Part shown: in pieces, positions 9,111 to 19,709 of the stretch
Layout: every line of letters starts with the position of its first letter
How positions within the stretch are numbered: position 1 is the first letter of the stretch
Source of the DNA: Microbacterium sp. 8M
GTDB taxonomy: Bacteria > Actinomycetota > Actinomycetes > Actinomycetales > Microbacteriaceae
DNA length: 64,000 nucleotides
Direction: 5' to 3'
Assembly: GCF_902506375.1 (NCBI RefSeq)
Contig: NZ_LR733284.1
Coordinates: forward strand, 1,786,059 to 1,850,058
Notes under the pieces: model-generated
Seen by the model: the letters and a program-made list of their open reading frames with translations, nothing else
Told to the model about the DNA's origin: nothing
Databases searched by the model: none
Position numbers and translations under genes: made by a program

Positions 9111-9171
9111 CCGTTCAGCCGCGGACGGGTCCGTTCAGCCGCGGACGGGTTCCGTTCAGCCGCGGACGAGC
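9111..9171. repeat. Three-copy 20-bp tandem repeat at the VKOR gene end
   Basis: Units starting CCGTTCAGCCGCGGACGGG at 9111, 9131 and (after one extra T) 9152. The last copy contains the stop codon and final codons of the minus-strand VKOR gene, so the other two are duplications of the gene's 3' tip placed downstream of it. Confidence 0.9.
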
Positions 9172-9782
9172 CGAATGACCTCGCCGATGAGGTCGACGCC
9201 GGCGGACTGTGCGAGCAGCACGATCACGGCGAAGGCGAGGATCGATGCGAGCGGCACCCAGACGCCCATGCCCTGGGCGCGCTGCTGCGCGCTGCGGCTG
9301 ATGGGGAAGGTGCCGTTCGCGAACAGCTGGAGCATGGTCGCGAAGAAGGTCGGGATGACCACCACGTAGGTGAGCGCGCACCACGGGCACAGCGTGTGCA
9401 GATCGAAGAAGCTCTGCCCGATCAGCCAGCAGATGAACACGAACGCGCCGGTGATCCCGAGGCCGAACAGCGCCCAGAACCAGCGCGGGAAGCGGGCGCC
9501 GGCCAGGATCGCGACACCGACCACCAGCGGGGCCATCCAGCCGGTGAGTCCGATGATCGGGTTCGGGAAGCCGAACACCGAGCCCTGCCAGGACTCCAGG
9601 TTCGCCCCGCACTGCACGAACGCGCTGATGTCGCAGCCCAGCGCGGCCTTGGGGTGCTCCAGCACCTCGAACTTGTCGAGGGTGAGCTGGAACGCCGCCC
9701 ACCATCCGACGACGCTCGCCACGATGAGCCAGACGGCGTAGCCGACGGGGCGATGGCGGGGGAGGGCGCTCTGTGCAGACAT
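9156..9782 (-). CDS. Vitamin K epoxide reductase (VKOR) family membrane protein
   Basis: A 208-residue integral membrane protein with about five hydrophobic segments. VKOR-type proteins reoxidise periplasmic or extracellular disulfide-forming partners by passing electrons to quinone. Visible redox cysteines are the CPWC pair (C132, C135) in LHTLCPWCALTYV and the loop pair C50/C58 (GCDISAFVQCG). The start at 9782 is chosen because a GATAAT hexamer ends six bases before it; an upstream in-frame start would give 26 extra polar residues. No DsbA-like partner gene is adjacent. The 3' tip is triplicated in tandem. Confidence 0.88.
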   Translation of the reverse strand: MSAQSALPRHRPVGYAVWLIVASVVGWWAAFQLTLDKFEVLEHPKAALGCDISAFVQCGANLESWQGSVFGFPNPIIGLTGWMAPLVVGVAILAGARFPRWFWALFGLGITGAFVFICWLIGQSFFDLHTLCPWCALTYVVVIPTFFATMLQLFANGTFPISRSAQQRAQGMGVWVPLASILAFAVIVLLAQSAGVDLIGEVIRLVRG

Positions 9783-9788
9783 GCCGCG

Positions 9789-9794
9789 ATTATC
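9789..9794 (-). promoter_or_regulatory. -10 box of the VKOR gene (leaderless)
   Basis: Minus strand GATAAT, then CGCGGC, then ATG at 9782. No Shine-Dalgarno sequence is present, consistent with leaderless translation. Confidence 0.6.
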
Positions 9795-9885
9795 GCAGTC
9801 GTCCTTCTGTGCCGAATGCATGCGGTGCGGAACGCATGCGTGCGCATCGGATCGCGTCACGGCGGGGATCCTGCGCGGATGGTGC

Positions 9886-9891
9886 GATAAT
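9886..9891 (+). promoter_or_regulatory. Probable extended -10 box upstream of rne
   Basis: TGC-GATAAT ends 170 bases before the rne start. No convincing -35 is seen at 17 bases. The predicted leader (about 9898-10060) ends in a hairpin with arms CACGACGG (10023-10030) and CCGTCGTG (10036-10043), directly before the AGGGAG ribosome-binding site. Confidence 0.45.
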
Positions 9892-10060
9892 GGACGGGTC
9901 GGACCGCCACGGCGGCGGACGACGGATACAGACTTCGAGGGCTCCGGCCCTCAGCGATCAGAGCACACGCCGATCGCAGACCGATTGAGTTCGCGGCGCC
10001 GAGCGCACCGCACGAGAGAATTCACGACGGCCCGGCCGTCGTGCAGGGAGTACGCCAGAG

Positions 10061-12502
10061 ATGGCCGACGAGAACAATGACAACGCCCCTACCCTCGACC
10101 TCGACGCGCTGCTGCCGGTAGCGTCCGACCCCGCAGAGCGGACCGAGGCCGACGGCGCCGCAGACAAGGTCGAGGACGTCGCCGAGACGACCGACGACGC
10201 CGTGGAGACGGCCGAGGTCGTCGACGACGGGCAGAACGCCTCCACGGAGCCGGTCGCCGAGGCCCCGGAGGGCGAGGAGCCCGCATCCAGCGCCGGTGAG
10301 TCCGTCGACGCGGTGGACGAGCCTGTTGAGCGCGCCTCGACGGGATCGGATCCCGATCAGGCGGAGGTCGACGCAGACGCGGCGAACGGCGCCGCCGACG
10401 ATGCCGCCGCCGCTGCAGAAGACGCCGCCGCCCAGCCCACGTCCGCCCCGGAGGAGCCGGCCGAGCCGGAGCCCGTCACCGCGGTGAGCCTGGGCCTGCT
10501 GCCCGAGGTCTTCGTGTCGCGGGTGTCCACCCAGCTGCACTTCTATGCGCCCACGATCGTCCCGCTGCCGGCGCGCACGCGGGAGAGCCGCGACGGCGAC
10601 GACAACCGCCGCACCCGCGGTCGCGGCGAGGGCTCCGAGCCGCGTCAGCGCCAGCGCGTGGTCGAGTACATCACCGAGCCCAAGGCGATCAAGGGATCCA
10701 CCCGCCTCGAGGCCAAGAAGCAGCGACGCCGTGACGGCCGCGATGCCGGCCGCCGTCGTCCGGTGGTCACCGAGGCCGAGTTCCTCGCCCGCCGCGAGGC
10801 CGTCGACCGCGAGATGATCGTGCGCTCCAAGAACGGCCGCACCCAGATCGCCGTGCTCGAGGACAACGTGCTCGTCGAGCACTACGTCGCCCGCAACCAG
10901 GATGCGTCGCTCATCGGCAACGTGTACCTCGGCCGCGTGCAGAACGTGCTGCCCAGCATGGAGGCGGCGTTCGTCGACATCGGGCGCGGCCGCAACGCCG
11001 TGCTGTACTCCGGCGAGGTCGACTGGGACGGCGTCGAGACCGGCAACCAGCCACGTCGGATCGAACTGGCCCTCAAGCCCGGCGACCGCGTTCTCGTCCA
11101 GGTGACGAAGGACCCGGTCGGCCACAAGGGCGCCCGGCTGACCAGCCAGATCTCGCTTCCGGGCCGCTACCTCGTGTACGTGCCGAACGGATCCATGAAC
11201 GGCATCTCGCGCAAGCTCCCCGACACCGAGCGCGCGCGCCTGAAGCGCATCCTCAAGGAGGTGCTCCCCGAGTCGAGCGGCGTCATCGTGCGCACCGCGG
11301 CCGAGGGCGCGACCGAGGAGCAGCTCACCAACGACGTGCAGCGCCTCACCGCGCAGTGGAGCTACATCCAGAAGCAGGTCGAGACGCAGCAGGCTCCTGC
11401 GCTCCTGCACGCCGAGCCGGATCTGCTCGTGAAGATCGTCCGCGACGTGTTCAACGAGGACTTCACCCGGATGCGGATCCAGGGCGCCGATGCGAGCCGG
11501 ACGATCCGCTCCTACCTCGAGTCCGTCGCGCCCGACCTGCTGGACCGGGTCGAGGCGTATGAGGACGAGCGCGACCCGTTCGACGTGTACCGCGTCACCG
11601 AGCAGATCGAGAAGGCCCTGGACCGCAAGGTCTGGCTGCCGTCGGGCGGATCCCTCGTGATCGACCGCACCGAGGCTATGACCGTCGTCGACGTCAACAC
11701 CGGCAAGTTCGTCGGGTCGGGCGGAAACCTCGAGGAGACCGTCACCAAGAACAACCTCGAGGCCGCGGAGGAGATCGTCCGCCAGCTGCGCCTGCGCGAC
11801 ATCGGCGGCATCATCGTCGTCGACTTCATCGACATGGTGCTGGAGTCCAACCGGGATCTCGTGCTGCGGCGCCTGGTCGAGTGTCTGAGCCGCGACCGCA
11901 CCAAGCACCAGGTCGCCGAGGTCACCTCGCTCGGGCTCGTGCAGATGACGCGCAAGAAGCTCGGCCTCGGCCTGCTGGAGACCTTCAGCGAGCCCTGCGA
12001 GGTGTGCGCCGGCCGCGGTGTGATCGTGCACCACGATCCCGTGGTCAAGCACCGTGCCGCCGCTCCGCAGCAGGGTTCCGGCCGCCGCCGCGGCGGGAAC
12101 GGCAACGGCGGCAACGGCGGGTCGTCCGCTCCGGCCCCCGCCCCGGTGAACGGCGTCACGCACGGCATCCCCGAGGGTGCGAAGACCGCCCTCGCACAGA
12201 TCGCGGCCTCGACCCGCGTCGCGGGCGAGACCCCGGCGCCGGCGGACGTCCCCGCGGAGGTCGTGGTGGAGGCGCCCGCCGTCGACCGCCCCAAGAAGCA
12301 GCGCAAGAAGCGCGGCTCGGACCGTGCCAAGGCGCCGCGGACCGAGGCCGAGCAGCTGCTCGACTCCGTGCTGGACGCGCTGCCCGAGCCCAAGGCGCCG
12401 GGCCAGGGGCGCAACCGGCGCCGGGTGACGACCGCGGCGCTCTCCGCAGGCACCGCGGTGGTGCACACGAGCGAGCCCGCGCCGCAGGGCGAGCAGGGCT
12501 GA
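10061..12502 (+). CDS. rne: Ribonuclease E/G family endoribonuclease
   Basis: An 813-residue single-strand-specific endoribonuclease expected to start mRNA decay and process stable RNAs. Order of domains: an acidic, Ala-rich N-terminal extension (about 1-145), a basic patch, an S1 RNA-binding domain (NVYLGRVQNVLPSMEAAFVD, about residue 287 on), the catalytic DNase-I-like region with VDVNTGKFVGSGG and DIGGIIVVDFIDM, a zinc-link CEVCAGRG (about residue 646), and a basic Pro/Ala-rich tail. N- and C-terminal disordered extensions around a central core are the actinobacterial arrangement. The AGGGAG site lies just after a leader hairpin, so initiation could be controlled by structure. It precedes rplU/rpmA, but a terminator and two minus-strand genes intervene. 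Confidence 0.94.
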   Translation: MADENNDNAPTLDLDALLPVASDPAERTEADGAADKVEDVAETTDDAVETAEVVDDGQNASTEPVAEAPEGEEPASSAGESVDAVDEPVERASTGSDPDQAEVDADAANGAADDAAAAAEDAAAQPTSAPEEPAEPEPVTAVSLGLLPEVFVSRVSTQLHFYAPTIVPLPARTRESRDGDDNRRTRGRGEGSEPRQRQRVVEYITEPKAIKGSTRLEAKKQRRRDGRDAGRRRPVVTEAEFLARREAVDREMIVRSKNGRTQIAVLEDNVLVEHYVARNQDASLIGNVYLGRVQNVLPSMEAAFVDIGRGRNAVLYSGEVDWDGVETGNQPRRIELALKPGDRVLVQVTKDPVGHKGARLTSQISLPGRYLVYVPNGSMNGISRKLPDTERARLKRILKEVLPESSGVIVRTAAEGATEEQLTNDVQRLTAQWSYIQKQVETQQAPALLHAEPDLLVKIVRDVFNEDFTRMRIQGADASRTIRSYLESVAPDLLDRVEAYEDERDPFDVYRVTEQIEKALDRKVWLPSGGSLVIDRTEAMTVVDVNTGKFVGSGGNLEETVTKNNLEAAEEIVRQLRLRDIGGIIVVDFIDMVLESNRDLVLRRLVECLSRDRTKHQVAEVTSLGLVQMTRKKLGLGLLETFSEPCEVCAGRGVIVHHDPVVKHRAAAPQQGSGRRRGGNGNGGNGGSSAPAPAPVNGVTHGIPEGAKTALAQIAASTRVAGETPAPADVPAEVVVEAPAVDRPKKQRKKRGSDRAKAPRTEAEQLLDSVLDALPEPKAPGQGRNRRRVTTAALSAGTAVVHTSEPAPQGEQG

Positions 12503-12518
12503 CGCTCGCAGACCGTCC

Positions 12519-12554
12519 GAGGAGGGCCCGACGCTACGGCGTCGGGCCCTCCTC
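12519..12554. terminator. Bidirectional terminator inside the TMEM175-like gene end
   Basis: Perfect 16-base stem GAGGAGGGCCCGACGC (12519-12534) with GCGTCGGGCCCTCCTC (12539-12554), loop TACG. It ends rne on the plus strand; its right arm is the last coding part (EEGPTP and stop) of the minus-strand gene. Confidence 0.85.
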
Positions 12555-13154
12555 GTCTTCGGATGCGCCGGCGTCCGCGTGCGTCCGCAGGTAGCGCTCC
12601 ACGCGGCGGTCCGGCACGAGCCAGATCACCGCGACGATCACGTAGGGGACCAGCGCGAGCCACGGCACCACGAACGACAGCCCGAGGCCGGTCAGATACA
12701 GCAGCGGGGAGACGATGCCCTTCAGATCGCGCCCGAACGCCTCCCGGATCCGGGACCCGTCGGGCCCGCGCTCGATCGTGCGCTGCAGGATCGAGTAGGC
12801 GAGGGCGGCGCCGAGCAGATTCAGGCCGTACACGATCGTCGGCACCTGGGCGACATGCGACTCCGTGATCCAGGCCGTCGTGAACGGGTACAGCGAGAGC
12901 CACAGCAGCAGGTGCAGGTTGGCCCACAGCACGACGCCGTCCACGGTGGGACGCAGCTGGAACAGATGGTGGTGGTTGCTCCAGTAGATGCCGACGTAGA
13001 CGAAGCTCAGCAGATACGTGAGCAGGCCGAGGCCTGAGGTGTGCACCAGGTCGGTCCAGGAGTCGCCCTTGGGCACGGCGAGGCCGAGCACCATGACCGT
13101 GATGATGATAGCGAGGACGCCGTCGCTGAACGCCTCCAGCCGGCTCGAGGTCAT
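12534..13154 (-). CDS. TMEM175-like potassium channel family protein (DUF1211)
   Basis: A 206-residue membrane protein with six hydrophobic segments. The hallmark is near the N-terminus: RLEAFSDGVLAIIITVMVLG, the (R)xxxFSDGVxAI filter helix of bacterial TMEM175 channels, followed by SNHHHLFQ after segment 3. Bacterial members conduct potassium weakly and act as tetramers. The ATG overlaps the stop of the upstream DUF4031 gene (ATGA), so the two are translated from one message. The C-terminal codons double as an arm of a transcription terminator. Confidence 0.85.
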   Translation of the reverse strand: MTSSRLEAFSDGVLAIIITVMVLGLAVPKGDSWTDLVHTSGLGLLTYLLSFVYVGIYWSNHHHLFQLRPTVDGVVLWANLHLLLWLSLYPFTTAWITESHVAQVPTIVYGLNLLGAALAYSILQRTIERGPDGSRIREAFGRDLKGIVSPLLYLTGLGLSFVVPWLALVPYVIVAVIWLVPDRRVERYLRTHADAGASEDEEGPTP

Positions 13155-13447
13155 CGCGCGATCCTGGTGGTGTCGTGCCCGCCGGTGCGGTCGCGGGCCG
13201 GGATGCGCAATCCCGAGGCGATGAGGCGGCGGGTGAGCTCCTTGCCGCCGACGTGCTCCGCGCCGCCCGCGACCAGCCTCTCCAGCGCGTCGGCGGGGAC
13301 GTCGTAGTGGTCGAGGTCGAAGGCGCGCGGCGGGATCCCGTGCGCGGCGGCGAAGGCATGCAGCTCGGCCACGTCGGAGTCGCTGACCAGATGCGCCCAG
13401 AGCCGGCCGTGCGCCGGCCAGATGGGGTCGTCCACGAGTATCGCCAT
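13151..13447 (-). CDS. DUF4031 domain protein
   Basis: A 98-residue small soluble protein beginning MAILVDDPIWPAHGRLWAHL, with the D-DP-WP-HGR-W-H pattern of DUF4031, and continuing SDSDVAELHAFAAAHG and an RAFDLDHYDVP motif. Conserved Asp/His/Trp residues suggest a small catalytic or ligand-binding domain, but no function is established. First gene of a two-gene unit with the TMEM175-like protein; TAGGAT lies six bases before its ATG, so the message is probably leaderless. Confidence 0.85.
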   Translation of the reverse strand: MAILVDDPIWPAHGRLWAHLVSDSDVAELHAFAAAHGIPPRAFDLDHYDVPADALERLVAGGAEHVGGKELTRRLIASGLRIPARDRTGGHDTTRIAR

Positions 13448-13453
13448 GCGGCG

Positions 13454-13459
13454 ATCCTA
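13454..13459 (-). promoter_or_regulatory. -10 box of DUF4031-TMEM175 unit (leaderless)
   Basis: Minus strand TAGGAT, then CGCCGC, then ATG at 13447. Confidence 0.6.
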
Positions 13460-13529
13460 GGACGCGGTTCCGGCCGCGGGCGGCATTCCGCCGGCAGCGG
13501 AGGACGAGCCGGACACGGCCGTGCTCGCT

Positions 13530-13558
13530 TTGCGACGGGGCCGGGCTTCCGGTAAAGT
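13530..13558 (+). promoter_or_regulatory. Vegetative promoter of rplU-rpmA
   Basis: TTGCGA (13530-13535), 17-base spacer, TAAAGT (13553-13558): the best -35/-10 pair in the window. The start point is expected near 13565, leaving a leader of about 150 bases. Confidence 0.75.
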
Positions 13559-13564
13559 AGCTCC

Positions 13565-13715
13565 TTGGTGCACCGCGCCGGACGCCCCACTCGGCCGCCG
13601 CGGGTTCATGCAACTCGCGCCCGCCACTGCGGATCCCTCTGCTGTGGCGCGATGCAAGCACAATCTTCCCGTGAGATTACGGAGCGATCCCGCTCCCCAA
13701 CGAAACAGGTATGAA
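13565..13715 (+). promoter_or_regulatory. Structured leader of rplU
   Basis: A roughly 150-base untranslated leader. A perfect GGAGCG-ATCC-CGCTCC hairpin (13681-13696) lies just before the CAGGT ribosome-binding region, and TCGCGCC (about 13616) can pair with GGCGCGA (about 13645). It resembles ribosomal-protein leaders that bind their own product, but no known consensus is recognised, so control by L21 is an inference. Confidence 0.4.
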
Positions 13716-14024
13716 GTGGTTTACGCAGTAGTGCGCGCCGGTGGACGCCAGGAGAAGGTCGAGGTCGGCACGATCGTTCAGCTCGACCGTCTGAAGGCGG
13801 CCCAGGGCGACAAGGTCGAGCTCTCCGCGGTGCTCCTCGTCGACGGTGACAAGATCACCACCGACGCCGACAAGCTCGCGAAGGTCAAGGTGACGGCCGA
13901 GGTCGTCAGCCACCTCCGCGGCCCGAAGATCGTCATCCAGAAGTACAAGAACAAGACCGGCTACAAGAAGCGCCAGGGCCACCGTCAGGACCTCACGCGC
14001 GTCAAGATCACCGGCATCAAGTAA
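13716..14024 (+). CDS. rplU: 50S ribosomal protein L21
   Basis: A 102-residue protein of the large ribosomal subunit that binds 23S rRNA. The GTG at 13716 gives the standard N-terminus [18 protein letters not shown]; an ATG five bases earlier (13711) is in another frame. Family features include [14 protein letters not shown] and the basic [16 protein letters not shown] stretch near the C-terminus. It is co-transcribed with rpmA 20 bases downstream, the near-universal arrangement. Confidence 0.97.
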   Translation: MVYAVVRAGGRQEKVEVGTIVQLDRLKAAQGDKVELSAVLLVDGDKITTDADKLAKVKVTAEVVSHLRGPKIVIQKYKNKTGYKKRQGHRQDLTRVKITGIK

Positions 14025-14044
14025 GCACGAAGAGGAGCTGAGAA

Positions 14045-14302
14045 ATGGCACACAAAAAGGGTGCGAGCTCGACCCGCAACGGTCGTGACTCCAACGCACA
14101 GCGACTCGGCGTGAAGCGCTTCGGCGGCCAGACCGTCAGCGCCGGCGAGATCCTGGTCCGTCAGCGCGGCACGCACTTCCACCCCGGCGTCAACGTCGGC
14201 CGTGGCGGCGACGACACGCTGTTCGCCCTCGCCGCCGGTGCGGTCGAGTTCGGCGCGAAGGGCGGCCGCAAGGTCGTCAACATCGTCGCGGCCGCCGAGT
14301 AA
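14045..14302 (+). CDS. rpmA: 50S ribosomal protein L27
   Basis: An 85-residue ribosomal protein whose N-terminal tail reaches the peptidyl-transferase centre. It begins [20 protein letters not shown], with no cleavable N-terminal extension of the Firmicutes type, and carries [27 protein letters not shown] ribosome-binding site lies seven bases ahead. Followed by a hairpin terminator and then obg. Confidence 0.97.
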   Translation: MAHKKGASSTRNGRDSNAQRLGVKRFGGQTVSAGEILVRQRGTHFHPGVNVGRGGDDTLFALAAGAVEFGAKGGRKVVNIVAAAE

Positions 14303-14341
14303 GGCTTCGGCGGGCCCGGCCACGGCTGGGCAGGCTTCGGC

Positions 14342-14369
14342 AACGGGGCGGGCTTCGGCTCGCCCCGTT
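14342..14369 (+). terminator. Hairpin terminator after rpmA
   Basis: AACGGGGCG (14342-14350), ten-base loop, CGCCCCGTT (14361-14369), then TTCC. The GGCTTCGGC sequence occurs three times around it (about 14303, 14332, 14351). Confidence 0.65.
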
Positions 14370-14395
14370 TCCATATCCCGGCACGATCTCCGTAA

Positions 14396-16740
<2,345 letters not shown>

Positions 16741-16776
16741 ATCCGTCATCCGGATCCGGCCGGTGCGCCGCGTGGG

Positions 16777-16782
16777 TACACT
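16777..16782 (+). promoter_or_regulatory. -10 box of proA (leaderless)
   Basis: TACACT, then GACCGC, then ATG at 16789. The same GACCGC spacer follows the -10 box of the lipid kinase gene (50954) and of the pentapeptide gene (3174). Confidence 0.6.
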
Positions 16783-16788
16783 GACCGC

Positions 16789-18087
16789 ATGTCCACCGTG
16801 ATCGCCGACTTCGCCGTGCCCGCCGACGCCTCTGCCGCAGCGGACTCCCCGGAGGCGCGGATGCGTGCCGCCAAGGAGGCCGCCCGGGAGACCGCGCGCC
16901 TGACGAGCGACGCCAAAGCGGCGGCCCTCGAGGCGATCGCCGCCGCGCTCGCCGGCGCGTCCGGAGACATCATCGCGGCCAACGCCCGGGATCTGGCCCG
17001 CGGCGCCGAGGAGGGGATCGGCGAAGCACTGCTGGACCGGCTGCGCCTCGACGACAAGCGGATCCAGGCGCTGGCCTCCGCGGTGCGCGAGGTGGCCGCG
17101 CTGCCCGATCCGGTCGGGCGGGTGGTCGGCGGTCATCGCATGCCCAACGGGGTGGCTCTCGAGCAGGTGCGTGTGCCGTTCGGCGTGGTCGGCGCGATCT
17201 ACGAGGCGCGCCCCAACGTCACCGTGGACATCGCCGCGCTCGCCCTCCGCTCGGGCAACGCGGCGGTGCTGCGCGGCGGCAGCGCAGCCCGGGAGAGCAA
17301 CACCGTGCTCGTTCAGGTCATGCGCGATGCGCTCGCGTCGGCCGGGGTCACCCCCGAGGCGATCCAGACCGTCGACGACTTCGGGCGCGCCGGCGCCACC
17401 GCGATGATGCACGGGCGAGGACTCATCGACGTGCTCGTCCCGCGCGGCAGCGCCGGGCTCATCGAGACGGTCGTGACCGAATCAACCGTCCCCGTGATCG
17501 AGACCGGGGCGGGTGTCGTGCACATCGTGCTGGACGAGTCGGCGCCGCTGGACTGGGCGAGGGACATCGTCGTCAACGCCAAGGTGCAGCGTCCGAGCGT
17601 GTGCAACGCGGTGGAGACCGTGCTCGTGCTGCGCGGCGCCGCCGACCGGATCGTACCCGCCGTCGCGGATGCGCTCATCGGGCAGGGCGTCACCATCCAC
17701 GGCGACGCCGAGATCCAGCGCCTGGTGCCCTCGGCCGTCCCGGCGACCGACGAGGACTGGGCCCTCGAGCACCTGAGCCTCGATCTCTCGATGCGTGTGG
17801 TGGACGACCTCGATGCCGCGCTCGCGCACATCCGGCAGTACAGCACCGGCCACACCGAGTCGATCATCAGCACCGACGCGCTCGCCATCGAGCGTTTCCT
17901 GGCCGAGGTCGACTCCGCCGTGGTGATGGCGAACGCGTCGACGCGCTTCACCGACGGCGGCGAGTTCGGCTTCGGCGCCGAGGTGGGCATCTCGACGCAG
18001 AAGCTGCACGCGCGGGGTCCGATGGGTCTGGCTGAGCTGACCAGCACGAAGTGGCTCGCGCGAGGCGCGGGGCAGACGCGCGGCTGA
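16789..18087 (+). CDS. proA: Gamma-glutamyl phosphate reductase
   Basis: A 432-residue NADPH-dependent enzyme of the aldehyde dehydrogenase superfamily making glutamate semialdehyde for proline. Recognised by PFGVVGAIYEARPNVTVD, the cofactor-site LRSGNAAVLRGGS, and the catalytic cysteine near residue 272 in RPSVCNAVETVL. It follows proB by 48 bases and has its own leaderless-type -10 box, so it can be expressed both with and apart from obgE-proB. Confidence 0.96.
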   Translation: MSTVIADFAVPADASAAADSPEARMRAAKEAARETARLTSDAKAAALEAIAAALAGASGDIIAANARDLARGAEEGIGEALLDRLRLDDKRIQALASAVREVAALPDPVGRVVGGHRMPNGVALEQVRVPFGVVGAIYEARPNVTVDIAALALRSGNAAVLRGGSAARESNTVLVQVMRDALASAGVTPEAIQTVDDFGRAGATAMMHGRGLIDVLVPRGSAGLIETVVTESTVPVIETGAGVVHIVLDESAPLDWARDIVVNAKVQRPSVCNAVETVLVLRGAADRIVPAVADALIGQGVTIHGDAEIQRLVPSAVPATDEDWALEHLSLDLSMRVVDDLDAALAHIRQYSTGHTESIISTDALAIERFLAEVDSAVVMANASTRFTDGGEFGFGAEVGISTQKLHARGPMGLAELTSTKWLARGAGQTRG

Positions 18088-18091
18088 GGGC

Positions 18092-18097
18092 TAGACT
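18092..18097 (+). promoter_or_regulatory. -10 box of the small membrane protein / nadD unit
   Basis: TAGACT, about 38 bases before the ATG at 18136; the message would have a leader of roughly 30 bases with a GGAGA ribosome-binding site. Confidence 0.45.
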
Positions 18098-18135
18098 GGG
18101 GAGTTGAGATCCACCCTGATCACTCTGGAGAATCG

Positions 18136-18363
18136 ATGAACCTCGTCGCACAGCTCGTGCAGGCCGCCGCAGAGAACACTGAGCAGAACGGCAACGTGAC
18201 GCTGGAGACGCTCCCGTTCTTCTTCATCGCTGCCGGCGTGTTCACGCTGCTCGGCCTGGTCGCGCTCTCCTACCGCAACGTCGCCAATCGCCACGCCGCC
18301 AAGGCGGAGGCGTGGGCTGCGGAGCACGGTCACGAAGGACACGGGGCCGGCCACGGTCACTGA
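18136..18363 (+). CDS. Small membrane protein with His-rich tail
   Basis: A 75-residue protein, not recognised as a named family. Residues 1-24 are polar; one membrane span follows (LPFFFIAAGVFTLLGLVALS, about 26-45), then a basic/Ala-rich stretch and a C-terminal tail rich in His and Gly (GHEGHGAGHGH). By the positive-inside rule the basic side after the span is probably cytosolic, placing the His tail inside the cell. Histidines spaced every two or three residues could bind Ni, Zn or Cu, but no transporter or metalloenzyme gene is adjacent. GGAGA precedes the ATG by five bases; nadD starts nine bases after its stop. Confidence 0.7.
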   Translation: MNLVAQLVQAAAENTEQNGNVTLETLPFFFIAAGVFTLLGLVALSYRNVANRHAAKAEAWAAEHGHEGHGAGHGH

Positions 18364-18372
18364 GCTGAGCCG

Positions 18373-18969
18373 ATGACGACCACTCCGGCGCCGCGCATCG
18401 GCGTGATGGGCGGGACGTTCGACCCCATCCATCACGGCCACCTGGTGGCCGCCAGCGAGGTCGCGCATTCCTTCGGCCTCGACGAGGTGATCTTCGTGCC
18501 GACGGGGCAGCCGTGGCAGAAGAGCGGGGTGTCGCCCAGCGAGCACCGCTACCTGATGACGGTGATCGCCACAGCGTCGAACCCGTCGTTCACGGTCAGT
18601 CGTGTGGACATCGACCGCGAGGGACCGACCTATACCATCGACACCCTTCGGGATCTGAAGGCGCAGCGGCCGGATGCGGAGTTCTTCTTCATCACGGGCG
18701 CGGACGCCGTGGCGCAGATTCTCAGCTGGAGGGATCATGATGAACTGTGGGATCTGGCACATTTCGTCGCAGTCTCCCGACCCGGTCACGTGCTGAGCAC
18801 GGACGGTCTGCCCACTGACGACGTCAGCCAGCTGGAGGTCCCGGCCCTCGCGATCTCGTCGACCGACTGCCGAGCCCGCGTCCGCGAGGGTGATCCCGTC
18901 TGGTACCTCGTGCCGGATGGAGTGGTCCAGTACATCGCGAAGCATCATCTTTATCGGAGCACGTCATGA
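18373..18969 (+). CDS. nadD: Nicotinate-nucleotide adenylyltransferase
   Basis: A 198-residue nucleotidyltransferase making deamido-NAD from nicotinate mononucleotide and ATP. The T/HxGH-type core is [12 protein letters not shown] (residues 13-24) and the second nucleotide-binding motif is the SSTDCRARV region near the C-terminus, in place of the usual ISSTxIR. Length is normal. It overlaps the next frame by ATGA. In most Microbacteriaceae the region continues with a long membrane-anchored hypothetical and the ribosome silencing factor gene rsfS; neither the complete hypothetical nor rsfS follows here. Confidence 0.95.
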   Translation: MTTTPAPRIGVMGGTFDPIHHGHLVAASEVAHSFGLDEVIFVPTGQPWQKSGVSPSEHRYLMTVIATASNPSFTVSRVDIDREGPTYTIDTLRDLKAQRPDAEFFFITGADAVAQILSWRDHDELWDLAHFVAVSRPGHVLSTDGLPTDDVSQLEVPALAISSTDCRARVREGDPVWYLVPDGVVQYIAKHHLYRSTS

Positions 18970-19709
18970 GCACATCGGATCAGCCCCAGCGCGTTGCTGA
19001 TCTGTCATCTGGCGGCGGCCAGCTGACCCGCAAGCAGCTACGTGAGGCACGCCTCACCGGATCCACCCCGATAGTCACCCCGGAGGAGGCCGAGGCCGCG
19101 CGTCTCCAGGACGCCGCGAACGCCCAGCGCGTCGCGGGGCCGGACGCGTCTCACGCTCCCGTCGCGCCCGAGCCGGTCGCGGCTGAACCGGTCGCCGAGC
19201 CCGGTCACGACGCCGAGGAGCCGCTCACCCGCCGCCAGCTCCGCGAGCAGGAGCGGATCCGCACCGGATCCGTTCCGGTGCACGACGCGGCTGCGCCCGC
19301 CGCTTCCGCCGCTCCCGTGGTGCTGCCGTCGGCCATCCCGGAGCGACCGGCGACGCCGGCTTCGGCCCCCGCTCCGACGGTCCCGGCGCCCGAGGCCGCT
19401 CCCGCGCAGCCGGCGCCCGAGGCCGCTCCCGCGCAGCCGGCACCGGAAGCCGCGCAGCCGGCGGACGGGATGATCACCGATGTCCCGCGTCCGGTCTACC
19501 CGAGCCGCCGCCGGTCCTACGAGCCCGCCGCGCCCGTCGCGCCCGCGCCGTCGCGCTCCGCCGAAGAGCAGGACGGTGTCGACGACGCCGAACAGGGGGT
19601 CGCCCCGGTGTCGGCGTCCGCCGTCATGCGCGCGGAGGAGGAGACCGGCCGCAGCTGGCACGCCACCCCGGCGCCGGAGACCACCGAGGCCGAGGTCGTT
19701 CCCGCGCCC

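Noticed and set aside
9111..9171. Possible CRISPR array
   Set aside because: The units are in direct tandem without spacers, and no cas genes are near.
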